Source: CAZTYW01 sp964617695 (GTDB lineage: Bacteria; Chloroflexota; Dehalococcoidia; UBA2247; RBG-13-53-26). From it: 30,856 nucleotides of DNA. Of this stretch, positions 14,747-22,166 are shown piece by piece. Location: positions 1 through 30,856 of the forward strand of contig CAZTYW010000017.1 in NCBI GenBank assembly GCA_964617695.1. The letters run 5' to 3'. Every line of letters begins with the position of its first letter. The stretch's first letter is position 1. Below the pieces are notes generated by a model. The model was given only the letters and a program-made list of their open reading frames with translations. It was not told the origin of the DNA and ran no database searches. Position numbers and translations under genes: made by a program.

Positions 14747-15481
14747 CTACCACCCGACGCTCAGTCGGCTCGCCAGCCGCAGGGGCAGGCCCACCCTCAT
14801 CATTTTCTGCTGAGTGCGTGCGATGTCGTATTCCACCCGGTAGTGGTGGATGACCCCGCCCTCCCGGTCCAGAATCCCGTAGCTGGCCCGCGGGTCACCA
14901 TCTCGCGGTTGTCCTACGCCGCCGCAGTTGATCATCAGACGGCTATTGTCGTGCCTGAGCGACAGTTCGCTGGGAAGCCGGCTGACGTGACACACGTCGT
15001 CTGGACCCAGGCCAGAGACCAGCGGGACGTGTGTGTGGCCCATGAGGCAAAACCGGGTGTCGAAGTAGGCGAAGTTGGGGCCGGCGTCTCGAGTGGACAA
15101 CACGTACTCCCAGATCGGCTCCCTGGGGCTGCCGTGGACCAGGGTGAAGTCACCGTGGCGGAGGGTAACGGGCCGGCTGTTCAGGTATTCAATGTCTTCA
15201 GCGCTCAGTTGCTCAGCGGTCCAGAGGCAGGCAACTTCGGCTTCGGGGTTGAAACACGACGTGTCTATGTTGCCGGTGGCTGCCCAGTCATGGTTGCCTG
15301 CAACGCAGATGTGGCGGTGACTGCGTAGAAGCTGGATGCACTCGCCGGGATCCGGGCCGTAGCCGACCACGTCACCGAGGCACCATATCTCCTCAGCCCC
15401 GCCCCTCTTCTCCACGTCCTCAAGCACGGCCTGGAAGGCCGCCAGGTTGCTGTGAATGTCGGCCAGGATGGCGCAGCGCAT
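14747..15481 (-). CDS. Calcineurin-like metallophosphoesterase (YfcE/MJ0936-like)
   Basis: A 244-residue phosphoesterase with the dinuclear metal site typical of the family: Asp8 and His10 in LADIHSN, Asp37 in CLGDVVGYGPDP, Asn63 and His64 in AGNHDW, and later histidines in LVHGSP and GHTHVP. These motifs group it with small phosphodiesterase-like proteins that often act on nucleotides, though the substrate cannot be assigned. ATG 15481 gives the usual start right before the first strand; an upstream start at 15544 would add a non-conserved tail. A possible TATAGT -10 box lies about 17 bases upstream and no ribosome-binding site is visible. It is divergent from thiL. Confidence 0.9.
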   Translation of the reverse strand: MRCAILADIHSNLAAFQAVLEDVEKRGGAEEIWCLGDVVGYGPDPGECIQLLRSHRHICVAGNHDWAATGNIDTSCFNPEAEVACLWTAEQLSAEDIEYLNSRPVTLRHGDFTLVHGSPREPIWEYVLSTRDAGPNFAYFDTRFCLMGHTHVPLVSGLGPDDVCHVSRLPSELSLRHDNSRLMINCGGVGQPRDGDPRASYGILDREGGVIHHYRVEYDIARTQQKMMRVGLPLRLASRLSVGW

Positions 15482-15497
15482 GTCTCGAACATCGGTA

Positions 15498-15526
15498 ACT
15501 ATAACAATTCTGCTGGTGATTGGCCA
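15498..15526 (-). promoter_or_regulatory. Possible promoter of the phosphoesterase gene
   Basis: TGGCCA (15526-15521) and TATAGT (15503-15498) on the minus strand are 17 bases apart. The -35 match is only four of six. If used, the leader would be about 10 bases long. Confidence 0.35.
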
Positions 15527-15561
15527 GGCGCCGCGGAACTGCATAACGCGGCGTGCTTCGA

Positions 15562-15591
15562 TTGAGGCCAGGGCACCGGTTGGACTATAAT
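15562..15591 (+). promoter_or_regulatory. thiL promoter, apparently producing a leaderless mRNA
   Basis: TTGAGG (15562-15567) and a perfect TATAAT (15586-15591) are separated by 18 bases. The expected transcription start, seven to eight bases after the -10 box, falls on the G of the thiL GTG codon at 15599. Confidence 0.62.
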
Positions 15592-15598
15592 CTTGCCC

Positions 15599-16633
15599 GT
15601 GAAGGTATCGGAGCTAGGGGAGTTCGGACTTATCGGTGTGCTTGCCCGGGTGGTCTCCCAGGGCACGGCGGAGTCACGCCTTGTGATCGGCATCGGCGAT
15701 GATGCCGCTGCGTGGCAGGTCGATGCCTCGACTTTGCTGGCGACCACCGACACCCTGGTCCAGGGCGTGCACTTCAGCCGAGAGGCCAACTGGAGAGAGT
15801 TGGGCTGGAAGGCACTGGCTGTCAGCCTGAGCGACATAGCCGCTATGGGAGGTCTGCCGCAGTATGCGCTGATGTCGCTGTGCCTACCGGGAGACACGGA
15901 GGTCGATGACGTAATACAGCTATGTCTGGGCATGAAGGAGTTGGCCGAAGGGTTCGGGGTGGCTATAGCGGGGGGTAATGTCAGCGGTGCACCGGTCGTG
16001 ATGATCAGCCTATCCGTCATAGGAAAGGCGCACGCCGACGGCGTTCTGACCAGGTCCGCCGCACAGCCGGGTGACCTGGTGGCCGTCACAGGCTATCCAG
16101 GCGTCTCGGCAGCGGGGCTGAGGATGATGAGCGGGGGTCTCCTTTTTCCAGAGGAGACTGTGGCGCTTCTCAGGAGGGCTCACCTCCAGCCGATGCCCAG
16201 GATTGCGGAGGGGCAAGCCCTGGTGAAGGTTGGGGTGCGCGCGGCGATAGATACTAGCGACGGACTGGTTGCCGACCTTGGCCACCTTTGTGAGGCAAGC
16301 GATGTAGGAGCAATCATAAGGGTCCAACAGGTTCCCATTCACCCTGCATTGCAGGCTGCTTTTCCCGGTGACCACCTCCATCTGGCCCTGAATGGAGGCG
16401 AGGACTATGAGCTTCTCTTCGCTGCCAGCAGCGAGGCGGTGGAGAAGGCCACGACCTCGATTGGTGCCCCAGATCGGCGAAGGCGGTCTGGCCTGGCAGA
16501 TGACTGGACTGAGTGTCCCGTGACCGTAATTGGCGAGATCACACGGGAGGGCGGTGTTAGTCTGGTAGACGATGAAGGCAGGCCTTTCGAGGGGATCGGC
16601 GGGGGGTGGGACCATTTCAGGAAAGGGGGATGA
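15599..16633 (+). CDS. thiL: Thiamine-monophosphate kinase
   Basis: Phosphorylates thiamine monophosphate to thiamine diphosphate, the active cofactor; notably the 2-oxoacid:ferredoxin oxidoreductase further along uses that cofactor. The protein of 344 residues shows the ThiL/PurM fold signatures: ELGEFGLIG at the N-terminus, GIGDDAA at 31-37, TTDTLVQGVHF, the LSDIAAMGG motif at about 77-85, IAGGNVS and a later AIDTSDGLVADLGHL. I chose GTG 15599; a TTG two codons earlier (15593) lies inside the spacing between promoter and transcription start. There is no Shine-Dalgarno site. It is followed after one base by ndk. Confidence 0.95.
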   Translation: MKVSELGEFGLIGVLARVVSQGTAESRLVIGIGDDAAAWQVDASTLLATTDTLVQGVHFSREANWRELGWKALAVSLSDIAAMGGLPQYALMSLCLPGDTEVDDVIQLCLGMKELAEGFGVAIAGGNVSGAPVVMISLSVIGKAHADGVLTRSAAQPGDLVAVTGYPGVSAAGLRMMSGGLLFPEETVALLRRAHLQPMPRIAEGQALVKVGVRAAIDTSDGLVADLGHLCEASDVGAIIRVQQVPIHPALQAAFPGDHLHLALNGGEDYELLFAASSEAVEKATTSIGAPDRRRRSGLADDWTECPVTVIGEITREGGVSLVDDEGRPFEGIGGGWDHFRKGG

Positions 16634-16634
16634 A

Positions 16635-17060
16635 GTGCAGAGAACCCTGGTGCTGGTGAAACCTGACGGAGTTCAGCGAGGACTGGTGGGAGAGATCGTC
16701 TCCCGTTTGGAGAGAAAGGGTTTGAGGATTGCGGCCCTGAAGATGCTTCGAATGGATAGAGGCATGGCTGAGCAACACTACGACGTCCACCGCGACAGGC
16801 CCTTTTTCTCCTCCGTGGTAGAGTTCATTGCCTCGGGCCCTGTCGTGGCGGCAGTGATAGAGGGGGACAATGCCGTGGACGTGGTCCGTCAGACGATGGG
16901 GGAGACCGACCCTCTCAAGGCTGCTCCGGGCACAATCAGAGGGGACTTTGGGTTGGAGATCGAGCAGAATCTGGTTCACGGCTCTGACTCGGTGGAGACC
17001 GCTCGAAAGGAGATACCCCTTTTCTTCACGGATGACGAGATCGTGAGTCCAGCGAGCTAG
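16635..17060 (+). CDS. ndk: Nucleoside diphosphate kinase
   Basis: Transfers the terminal phosphate between nucleoside triphosphates and diphosphates through a phosphohistidine. At 141 residues it has standard length. The N-terminal RTLVLVKPDGVQRG and the catalytic NLVHGSDS motif with His115 are intact. GTG 16635 is preceded by GGGGGATGAA, which includes the thiL stop codon; the one-base gap implies coupling to thiL. It ends nine bases before the hydrolase gene, so thiL, ndk and the hydrolase probably share one transcript. Confidence 0.96.
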   Translation: MQRTLVLVKPDGVQRGLVGEIVSRLERKGLRIAALKMLRMDRGMAEQHYDVHRDRPFFSSVVEFIASGPVVAAVIEGDNAVDVVRQTMGETDPLKAAPGTIRGDFGLEIEQNLVHGSDSVETARKEIPLFFTDDEIVSPAS

Positions 17061-17069
17061 GGGGCGAGG

Positions 17070-17852
17070 ATGTACGAACAGGACGACTACTCGGCGCTGG
17101 ACAGGCCGGAGCTACTTCAGTTCGTCTTCTACCCGAGAAAGGATATCACCGCTGCTCCCCCCGGAGCCACAGACCATCTCATCCGTGTAGACGAAGGCGT
17201 GGCCGTCTCCTGTCGTTTCTATGCTCGCGATGCCGACTTACCTACAGTCCTGTTTTTCCACGGCAACGGGGAGGTGGTGAGCGACTATGACTTCATCGCG
17301 CCCATGTACCATCGCCGGGGGACGAACCTTTTTGTGGCTGACTATCGGGGTTACGGCGCCAGCAGCGGGGCGCCGACTTTCAGCAGCATGGTGGCTGATG
17401 CTCACCGCATCTTTGAGGGGTTTCGGGAGGTCCTGCGCCGGGGCGGCTACCGAAGCAGGATCTTCCTCATGGGCCGTTCGCTGGGGAGCGTCTCCGCCAT
17501 CGAGCTGGCCTCCCGGTATGGAGGGAGCATCGCCGGCCTCATCATTGAGAGCGGGTTTGCCAGCACCGTCAGGCTTATGACGCGACTCGGGTTTCCGCAG
17601 GAGTACCTTGGCATAAAGGACTTCGGGTTCCCGAATCTGTCCAAGATAAGAACGGTTACCCTCCCAACCCTCATCTTGCACGGGGAATACGACAGCCTGA
17701 TTCCGCTGGCCGAGGCGGAAGACCTGTTCGCCAATGTGGCTACGGCCCAGAAACGTTTGGTAATCATACCGGAGGCTGAACACAACGACATTGTAGTACG
17801 CGATATGGGGCTCTACTTTGGGGCAATTGAGGAGTTCGTGTCTGCGGGCTAG
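17070..17852 (+). CDS. Alpha/beta hydrolase
   Basis: A 260-residue serine hydrolase of the alpha/beta fold without signal peptide. The oxyanion-side HGNG motif is at 64-67, the nucleophile Ser137 in GRSLGS, the acid Asp208 in HGEYDSLIP and the catalytic His238 in AEHND. The ADYRGYGASSG segment is typical of the BEM46/YqkD-like group (hydrolases of unknown substrate). It follows ndk by nine bases on the same strand. The family is sure; esterase or peptidase specificity cannot be told. Confidence 0.92.
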   Translation: MYEQDDYSALDRPELLQFVFYPRKDITAAPPGATDHLIRVDEGVAVSCRFYARDADLPTVLFFHGNGEVVSDYDFIAPMYHRRGTNLFVADYRGYGASSGAPTFSSMVADAHRIFEGFREVLRRGGYRSRIFLMGRSLGSVSAIELASRYGGSIAGLIIESGFASTVRLMTRLGFPQEYLGIKDFGFPNLSKIRTVTLPTLILHGEYDSLIPLAEAEDLFANVATAQKRLVIIPEAEHNDIVVRDMGLYFGAIEEFVSAG

Positions 17853-17949
17853 CTTTGGGCGTTGCTCAGTGCCTTGCGGGGGTGGGGCCTGGCGAGATCG
17901 TTTGACCTGGCGGTCGGTCGTGGTCGAGGGGCTTTGCAGCAGGAGAGGA

Positions 17950-17993
17950 CATGCGTGACGGCCTGGTGCCTTTGTAGTCCGCTGCCACGCATG
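17950..17993. terminator. Weak hairpin between convergent genes
   Basis: CATGCGTG (17950-17957) and CACGCATG (17986-17993) are perfect eight-base arms with a 28-base loop, between the hydrolase gene and the convergent two-CW gene. No T-run follows. The rest of the 177-base interval shows nothing else. Confidence 0.3.
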
Positions 17994-18029
17994 CCCTCCG
18001 GATGATTTCAGGGTGTGCCATAGGTTGCC

Positions 18030-18437
18030 TTACTTCCCGGCTTGTCTGGCCGCCGCCTCCACCGGTACACCCATTCCCCTGCCAAATAGCTGCAGCTCTA
18101 TCGGTTCACCAGCGCCAAACCTCTTGTAAACCCGGCACACCTTGCAGATGCTGGTGTCGTCGCCTCTTGTCCCGTAGTCGCTCAGCTTGCAGTACGTTCC
18201 CTCTATCGCCCAGCAAGGCAAGGACTGATGGGTGTATGCGGGGCAGTCATCCCTGATGGCCTCCGGGCAGTGACAGATGTCCCAGCAGGGTGTCCTGTCT
18301 TCCCAGTACCCCCTGGCCGGCTGGGGAGAGATCTTGCCCTTGGCATCTGCGATGGCCCGCTCCACCTCAGCAACGTCCTCCGAGTCTCGCATCTCCCCCA
18401 GAATCCTCTTCAGTTCTTCGACAATCTCCGGTTTCAT
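18030..18437 (-). CDS. Two-CW domain protein (cysteine-rich, putative metal-binding)
   Basis: A 135-residue soluble protein. A helical N-terminal part (about 1-33) precedes a cysteine-rich domain in which two Cys-Trp pairs stand out: Cys51-Trp52 and Cys75-Trp76. Further cysteines are at 55, 57, 65, 83, 98 and 101, in a pattern PCW..C.C.......CPAY...PCW......C...CKVCRVYKRFG. This is the arrangement called the two-CW domain, found in anaerobes and thought to bind metal or an Fe-S cluster; its function is not established. A GGAGGG site precedes the ATG well. It lies 50 bases downstream of a membrane miniprotein gene on the same strand, so they are probably co-transcribed. Confidence 0.82.
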   Translation of the reverse strand: MKPEIVEELKRILGEMRDSEDVAEVERAIADAKGKISPQPARGYWEDRTPCWDICHCPEAIRDDCPAYTHQSLPCWAIEGTYCKLSDYGTRGDDTSICKVCRVYKRFGAGEPIELQLFGRGMGVPVEAAARQAGK

Positions 18438-18487
18438 TGTTTGTCCCTCCTCTAGAGTCCTGTTCAGGTCACCCAGGTCTCGTCAGG

Positions 18488-18658
18488 TTAGATATCCCTT
18501 GTGGCCACTTTGGCCGTGCCTTTGGTGGCAGCCACTTTCCTGCGTGCCTCCTTGAAGGCAGCGTAGATGCCCCCGATGTTGAGGTACCACACGAATGCCA
18601 CAGGTAGCAGGATTATGGGTACCGCCAGTACCAGAGCTACTATGAACTGCCATTCCAT
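18488..18658 (-). CDS. Membrane miniprotein of 56 residues
   Basis: Starts at ATG 18658 with a good GGAGG site seven to eight bases upstream. One long hydrophobic helix (about residues 5-27) is followed by GGIYAAFKEARRKVAATKG, a basic, probably cytoplasmic tail. It is the first gene of a pair with the two-CW protein. Such single-pass miniproteins often tether or modulate a partner, but that is only inferred here; no family is recognised. Confidence 0.72.
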   Translation of the reverse strand: MEWQFIVALVLAVPIILLPVAFVWYLNIGGIYAAFKEARRKVAATKGTAKVATRDI

Positions 18659-18816
18659 TTTCGCGCCTCCTTTCTGAGGCTCCTGGTCTCTCGTCTTCTG
18701 CCAATACGTTACCACCAGAGCGGTGTGCCCGACTTCCGTTGGAATGCCTGTTCTTGCCTGCCGGAATGTCGCAAAGAGGCGGCCCGGATGCAGGTGCTTC
18801 CGCGCAGGCAGAATCG

Positions 18817-18871
18817 GCTGTGTTCGAGTGGTTATACCTATCTCCAACGGGCATTTATGCGGTGTCTTGTG
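18817..18871 (+). repeat. 55-base sequence at left gap edge, identical to 18972-19026
   Basis: The 55 bases directly before the N-run are exactly repeated directly after it. Such a repeat is expected when two contigs that share a k-mer-length end overlap were joined with N instead of being merged. Confidence 0.95.
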
Positions 18872-18971
18872 NNNNNNNNNNNNNNNNNNNNNNNNNNNNN
18901 NNNNNNNNNNNNNNNNNNNNNNNNNNNNNNNNNNNNNNNNNNNNNNNNNNNNNNNNNNNNNNNNNNNNNNN
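18872..18971. other. Assembly gap (100 N), probably artefactual
   Basis: Placeholder of exactly 100 N flanked by identical 55-base ends. The true sequence most likely has no gap and only one copy of the flank. Confidence 0.9.
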
Positions 18972-19026
18972 GCTGTGTTCGAGTGGTTATACCTATCTCC
19001 AACGGGCATTTATGCGGTGTCTTGTG
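18972..19026 (+). repeat. 55-base sequence at right gap edge, identical to 18817-18871
   Basis: Second copy of the contig-end overlap described at 18817-18871. Confidence 0.95.
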
Positions 19027-19116
19027 TAGGCGAAAGCCGCTACCGTGGTGCGCGTTTTGGGGAAGAGGGTGGGTGCCTGCGTGCGTGGAACGGGGAGGGC
19101 GCCGTTGCCGAGCCGT

Positions 19117-19146
19117 TTGCCAAGGAGGGCGCCAATCCGCTATACT
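19117..19146 (+). promoter_or_regulatory. Predicted promoter of the oxidoreductase operon
   Basis: TTGCCA (19117-19122) and TATACT (19141-19146) are separated by 18 bases. Transcription from about 19153 would leave a leader of some 108 bases before the ferredoxin ATG. Confidence 0.5.
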
Positions 19147-19185
19147 GGGGGCTGGCTTTATGTGTCGGCTACCGCATGGTACGAA

Positions 19186-19233
19186 GGTTGGCTGGGTGGG
19201 GTGGCGGTTGGGCCCACAGGTGCGAAGCCAACC
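19186..19233 (+). promoter_or_regulatory. Leader hairpin of the oxidoreductase operon
   Basis: GGTTGGCT (19186-19193) pairs with AGCCAACC (19226-19233). An overlapping alternative, CTGGGT (19192-19197) with ACCCAG (19231-19236), is mutually exclusive with it. It ends about 27 bases before the first start codon. A regulatory role is possible but unproven. Confidence 0.35.
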
Positions 19234-19260
19234 CAGACTTTCAGACTCGGATGCAGCTTT

Positions 19261-19530
19261 ATGACGTTGTCGCGTAAGCCCTCCGGCCAAAAGGCAAAGT
19301 CCGCCAGGACGGCCAGGGTCGTCATCGATAAGGACCGCTGCAAGGGCTGCGGCTTCTGCATAGAGTTATGTCGGCCCGGGGCACTCGCTATGGGTCAGGA
19401 GACCAATGCTAAGGGCTATACGCTGCCTGACGTGAAGGAGAGCGAGTGCACGGGCTGCAGCCTGTGTCAGTTGGTCTGCCCTGATTTCGCCATCTGGGTG
19501 ATTTCGGGGGATGGAGAAGGGATGACGTAA
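19261..19530 (+). CDS. korD: 4Fe-4S ferredoxin, delta subunit of 2-oxoacid:ferredoxin oxidoreductase
   Basis: An 89-residue protein with two complete [4Fe-4S] motifs: cysteines 27, 30, 33, 37 and 63, 66, 69, 73, both of the C-x2-C-x2-C-x3-C type. In 2-oxoacid:ferredoxin oxidoreductases this subunit passes electrons from the thiamine-diphosphate centre to an external ferredoxin. A basic N-terminal extension of about 20 residues precedes the fold. ATG 19261 has only a weak ribosome-binding site (GGATG). The alpha subunit follows after seven bases. Naming it korD rests on the neighbours. Confidence 0.88.
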   Translation: MTLSRKPSGQKAKSARTARVVIDKDRCKGCGFCIELCRPGALAMGQETNAKGYTLPDVKESECTGCSLCQLVCPDFAIWVISGDGEGMT

Positions 19531-19537
19531 CCTGCCC

Positions 19538-20689
19538 ATGCCTGAAGACGGTATCCTCGAGGGCGAATTCTTCATGAATGGCGATGAGGCTTGCGCTGAG
19601 GGAGCCATCAGCGCAGGCTGTCGCCTCTTCGCCGGATATCCCATCACACCGGCCACTGAGGTAGCTGAGAGGATGAGCATGCGGCTACCTCAGGTTGGGG
19701 GGGTCTACGTCCAGATGGAGGACGAGCTCGCCTCCATGAACGCTGTACTGGGGGCCTCCTGGGCAGGTGTGAAGGCGATGACCTCCACCTCCGGCCCTGG
19801 GTTCAGTCTCATGATGGAGAACCTGGGTCTGGGCGCTATGCTGGAGACTCCCTGCGTGCTGGTGAACGTACAGCGAGCTGGCCCGTCCACGGGCCTGCCC
19901 ACTCTGGTGGGACAGGGAGACATGATGCAGGCGAAATGGGGCTCTCACGGGGTCTATGAGATCATAGCCATCGTACCCAACTCGCCGCAGGAGATGTTCG
20001 ACTTCGCCATCACTGCGTTCAACCTCTCGGAGAGGTACCGCGTTCCGGTGCTAGTGATGGCTGATGAGACTGTGGGTCACATGAGTGAGAAGGTGGTGAT
20101 GCGTCGGGTGGCACCGGCTGAACTGGTGCAGCGACGCCGGCCGACCGCAACGCCGGCCGAATACCTGCCCTACCGGGCCGAGGGGGACCTTGTGCCCCCT
20201 ATGGCCATAGCCGGCGACGGGTATCGCTTCCACGTTACCGGCCTGACGCACGATGAGCGAGGCTACCCGGCCATGACTGCTGAGGCGCAGCAAAGCCTGG
20301 CTCGGCGGCTGGTCGACAAGATCAGGATCAATCGAAAAGACATCATTCATCTGGACGAGTATGGTACTGACGATGCAGAGGTCGTGGTGTGTGCCTATGG
20401 CATCACCTCCCGTGTGGCCCGTCGCGCGGTACGGCAGGCGCGGGATGAGGGGATTCGGGCGGGCTTGCTGCGCCTGATAACGGTGTGGCCCTTTGCCGAA
20501 GACCGCGTCAGGGAGTTGGCCTCACAAGTGAAGGCTTTTGTGGTCCCCGAAATCAACTATGGCCAGATTGCGCTGGAGGTGGAGAGGTCTGCTTGTGGCA
20601 AGGCCAAGACGGTGCTCCTGCCTCATATGGGTGGTGGCGTGCACCATCCCCAGGCTATACTGGACGCGATCAGGAAGGCAGTACATTGA
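19538..20689 (+). CDS. korA: 2-oxoacid:ferredoxin oxidoreductase, alpha subunit (KorA-like)
   Basis: A 383-residue subunit carrying the pyrimidine-binding part of the thiamine-diphosphate site. It shows NGDEACAEGAISAGCRLFAGYPITPATE at about residues 14-42 and the EDELASMNAVLGASWAG helix with the glutamate that activates the cofactor, then TSTSGPGFSLMMENLG. The C-terminal part (from about 280) is the transketolase-like domain II. These features match 2-oxoglutarate oxidoreductases (KorA), although the 2-ketoisovalerate enzyme is similar, so the exact acid is not sure. The stop codon overlaps the TTG start of the beta subunit. Ferredoxin-dependent oxidation of 2-oxoacids, or reductive carboxylation in the other direction, is typical of anaerobes. 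Confidence 0.92.
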   Translation: MPEDGILEGEFFMNGDEACAEGAISAGCRLFAGYPITPATEVAERMSMRLPQVGGVYVQMEDELASMNAVLGASWAGVKAMTSTSGPGFSLMMENLGLGAMLETPCVLVNVQRAGPSTGLPTLVGQGDMMQAKWGSHGVYEIIAIVPNSPQEMFDFAITAFNLSERYRVPVLVMADETVGHMSEKVVMRRVAPAELVQRRRPTATPAEYLPYRAEGDLVPPMAIAGDGYRFHVTGLTHDERGYPAMTAEAQQSLARRLVDKIRINRKDIIHLDEYGTDDAEVVVCAYGITSRVARRAVRQARDEGIRAGLLRLITVWPFAEDRVRELASQVKAFVVPEINYGQIALEVERSACGKAKTVLLPHMGGGVHHPQAILDAIRKAVH

Positions 20690-21525
20690 CGGACGTGGCA
20701 GCAGCGGATCATAACCCCATAGACGCCTACCTCCGCGTGGATCGCATGCCTCATATCTGGTGCGCCGGATGTGGAATAGGGACAGCGGTTGGGTGCTTCA
20801 TAAGGGGTATCGAGCGCGCCAGGTTGGATGCGGACAAGGTAGCCCTCGTCTCAGGAATTGGCTGCGCCGGCCGGGCAGCGGGGTATGTCAGGCTGGACTC
20901 CTTTCACACCACCCACGGACGTGCTCTTCCCTTCGCCACCGGGTTGAAGCTGGGGAACCCAGGGCTGAATGTAGTGGTCTTCTCCGGGGATGGGGACCTG
21001 GCGGCCATAGGAGGCAACCACCTTGTCCATTCCGCCCGGCGCAACATCGACATTACCGTTATCTGTGTCAATAACTTCAATTACGGCATGACCGGGGGGC
21101 AGTTGGGGCCCACCACTCCGCTGGAGGCTCGCAGCGCCACGTCGCCCTACGGCAACTTCGAGAGCCCCTTCAATCTGCCCTATCTCGTGGCGGCTGCCGG
21201 AGCCACCTATGTGGCTCGGTGGACTGTGATTCACATGCGTCAGATTGAGAGGTCCATCGCCGAGGCGGTGGTCAAGCCCGGGTTCAGTTTTGTGGAGGTT
21301 GTCGCCCCCTGTCCTACGGTGTACGGCCGGATGAACAAGCAGGGGCAGGGATTGGACACGCTGCGCTCCTACAAGGAGAGGGCTGTTGTGCGAAACGGGG
21401 CGGACCCGAAGGAGACCGCCATCGATCTGGGCGGCCCGATTGTGGTAGGCAAGTTTATCGACACAGAGCGTCCCACGTTCTGGGACCACTACACGCGGGT
21501 GCTTGAAAAGGCGCAGAAGAAATGA
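20686..21525 (+). CDS. korB: 2-oxoacid:ferredoxin oxidoreductase, beta subunit (KorB-like)
   Basis: A 279-residue subunit that binds the diphosphate end of thiamine diphosphate through GDGDLAAIGGNHL and NNFNYGMTGGQ (Mg-binding DGD and N). Cluster cysteines are visible in WCAGCG (Cys26, Cys29), near GIGCAGR, and in the later VAPCPTVYGR motif. I chose TTG 20686: an AGGAAGG site lies eight bases upstream, and TTGA overlaps the korA stop, which fits coupled translation. An upstream in-frame start would only re-read korA. The gamma subunit follows after about 40 bases. Confidence 0.93.
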   Translation: MTDVAAADHNPIDAYLRVDRMPHIWCAGCGIGTAVGCFIRGIERARLDADKVALVSGIGCAGRAAGYVRLDSFHTTHGRALPFATGLKLGNPGLNVVVFSGDGDLAAIGGNHLVHSARRNIDITVICVNNFNYGMTGGQLGPTTPLEARSATSPYGNFESPFNLPYLVAAAGATYVARWTVIHMRQIERSIAEAVVKPGFSFVEVVAPCPTVYGRMNKQGQGLDTLRSYKERAVVRNGADPKETAIDLGGPIVVGKFIDTERPTFWDHYTRVLEKAQKK

Positions 21526-21565
21526 CGGCGGCTGGTGGCGGCCGCGGTTGGCCCGAGGTGACTTG

Positions 21566-22129
21566 ATGGGATCAGGCAGCGGAGACAGGAAGGAAATACG
21601 AATAGCTGGATTCGGCGGCCAGGGGGTAGTGCTGTCCGGGTTGATCGTGGGCAAAGCCGCGTCGATATATGACAAGGGCTTCGCTACGCTTACCCAGAGC
21701 TACGGGCCCGAGGCTCGCGGCGGCTCCTGCACCGCTGAGGTAGTGATCTCCAGCGAACCCGTGGACTACCCGCATGCCACATCACCGCAGGTGGTCATTA
21801 TTCTGGCGCAGGAGGCGTACACCAGGTACGGTCGCGACCTGCCGGCAGGGGCCCTTCTGATCATAGACCCCGATCTGGTGAGTCCAGACGCGGCTCAGAA
21901 TCCGGCCCCGCTGTCTATACCCGCCAACAGAATGGCCCGCGAAATGGGCCGGGTGGTAGTTGCCAACATCATCATGCTGGGCTTCCTTGGGGCTGTGAGC
22001 GATCTGGTTTCCCCGGATGCGCTCCGCAACGCCGTGCGGGCGTCCGTGCCCGAAGGTACGGAGGAGTTCAACCTGAAGGCCTTCGACCTTGGATATTCAT
22101 ACGGCGTCGAGCACCGGGCGCGCAGTTGA
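21566..22129 (+). CDS. korC: 2-oxoacid:ferredoxin oxidoreductase, gamma subunit (KorC-like)
   Basis: A 187-residue subunit with the conserved N-terminal IRIAGFGGQGVVLSG motif and a YGPEARGG segment, which places it in the POR/KOR gamma family and completes the four-subunit enzyme. ATG 21566 has a GAGGTGA site at good distance. It ends the operon in front of a strong inverted repeat that contains ten N. Confidence 0.93.
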   Translation: MGSGSGDRKEIRIAGFGGQGVVLSGLIVGKAASIYDKGFATLTQSYGPEARGGSCTAEVVISSEPVDYPHATSPQVVIILAQEAYTRYGRDLPAGALLIIDPDLVSPDAAQNPAPLSIPANRMAREMGRVVVANIIMLGFLGAVSDLVSPDALRNAVRASVPEGTEEFNLKAFDLGYSYGVEHRARS

Positions 22130-22166
22130 CAACCCAGGCTTTTCTGCCAGATTTCGAGGCAAAAGG

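Larger units (their letters stand above)
18659..19260. other. Intergenic region between divergent genes, containing an artefactual gap
   Basis: This stretch separates the minus-strand miniprotein from the plus-strand ferredoxin gene. It includes 100 N and an exact 55-base duplication on both sides of them. Once collapsed, about 450 bases remain. They contain a predicted promoter at 19117-19146 and an eight-base-pair leader hairpin at 19186-19233. No coding region is convincing. Confidence 0.7.

Noticed and set aside
18723..19277. Open frames running through the 100-N gap
   Set aside because: They are held open only by unknown codons and contain the duplicated 55-base flank; they are scaffolding artefacts.
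20851..21675. Minus-strand open frame of 274 codons opposite korB
   Set aside because: Antisense shadow of korB, whose cofactor motifs are complete.
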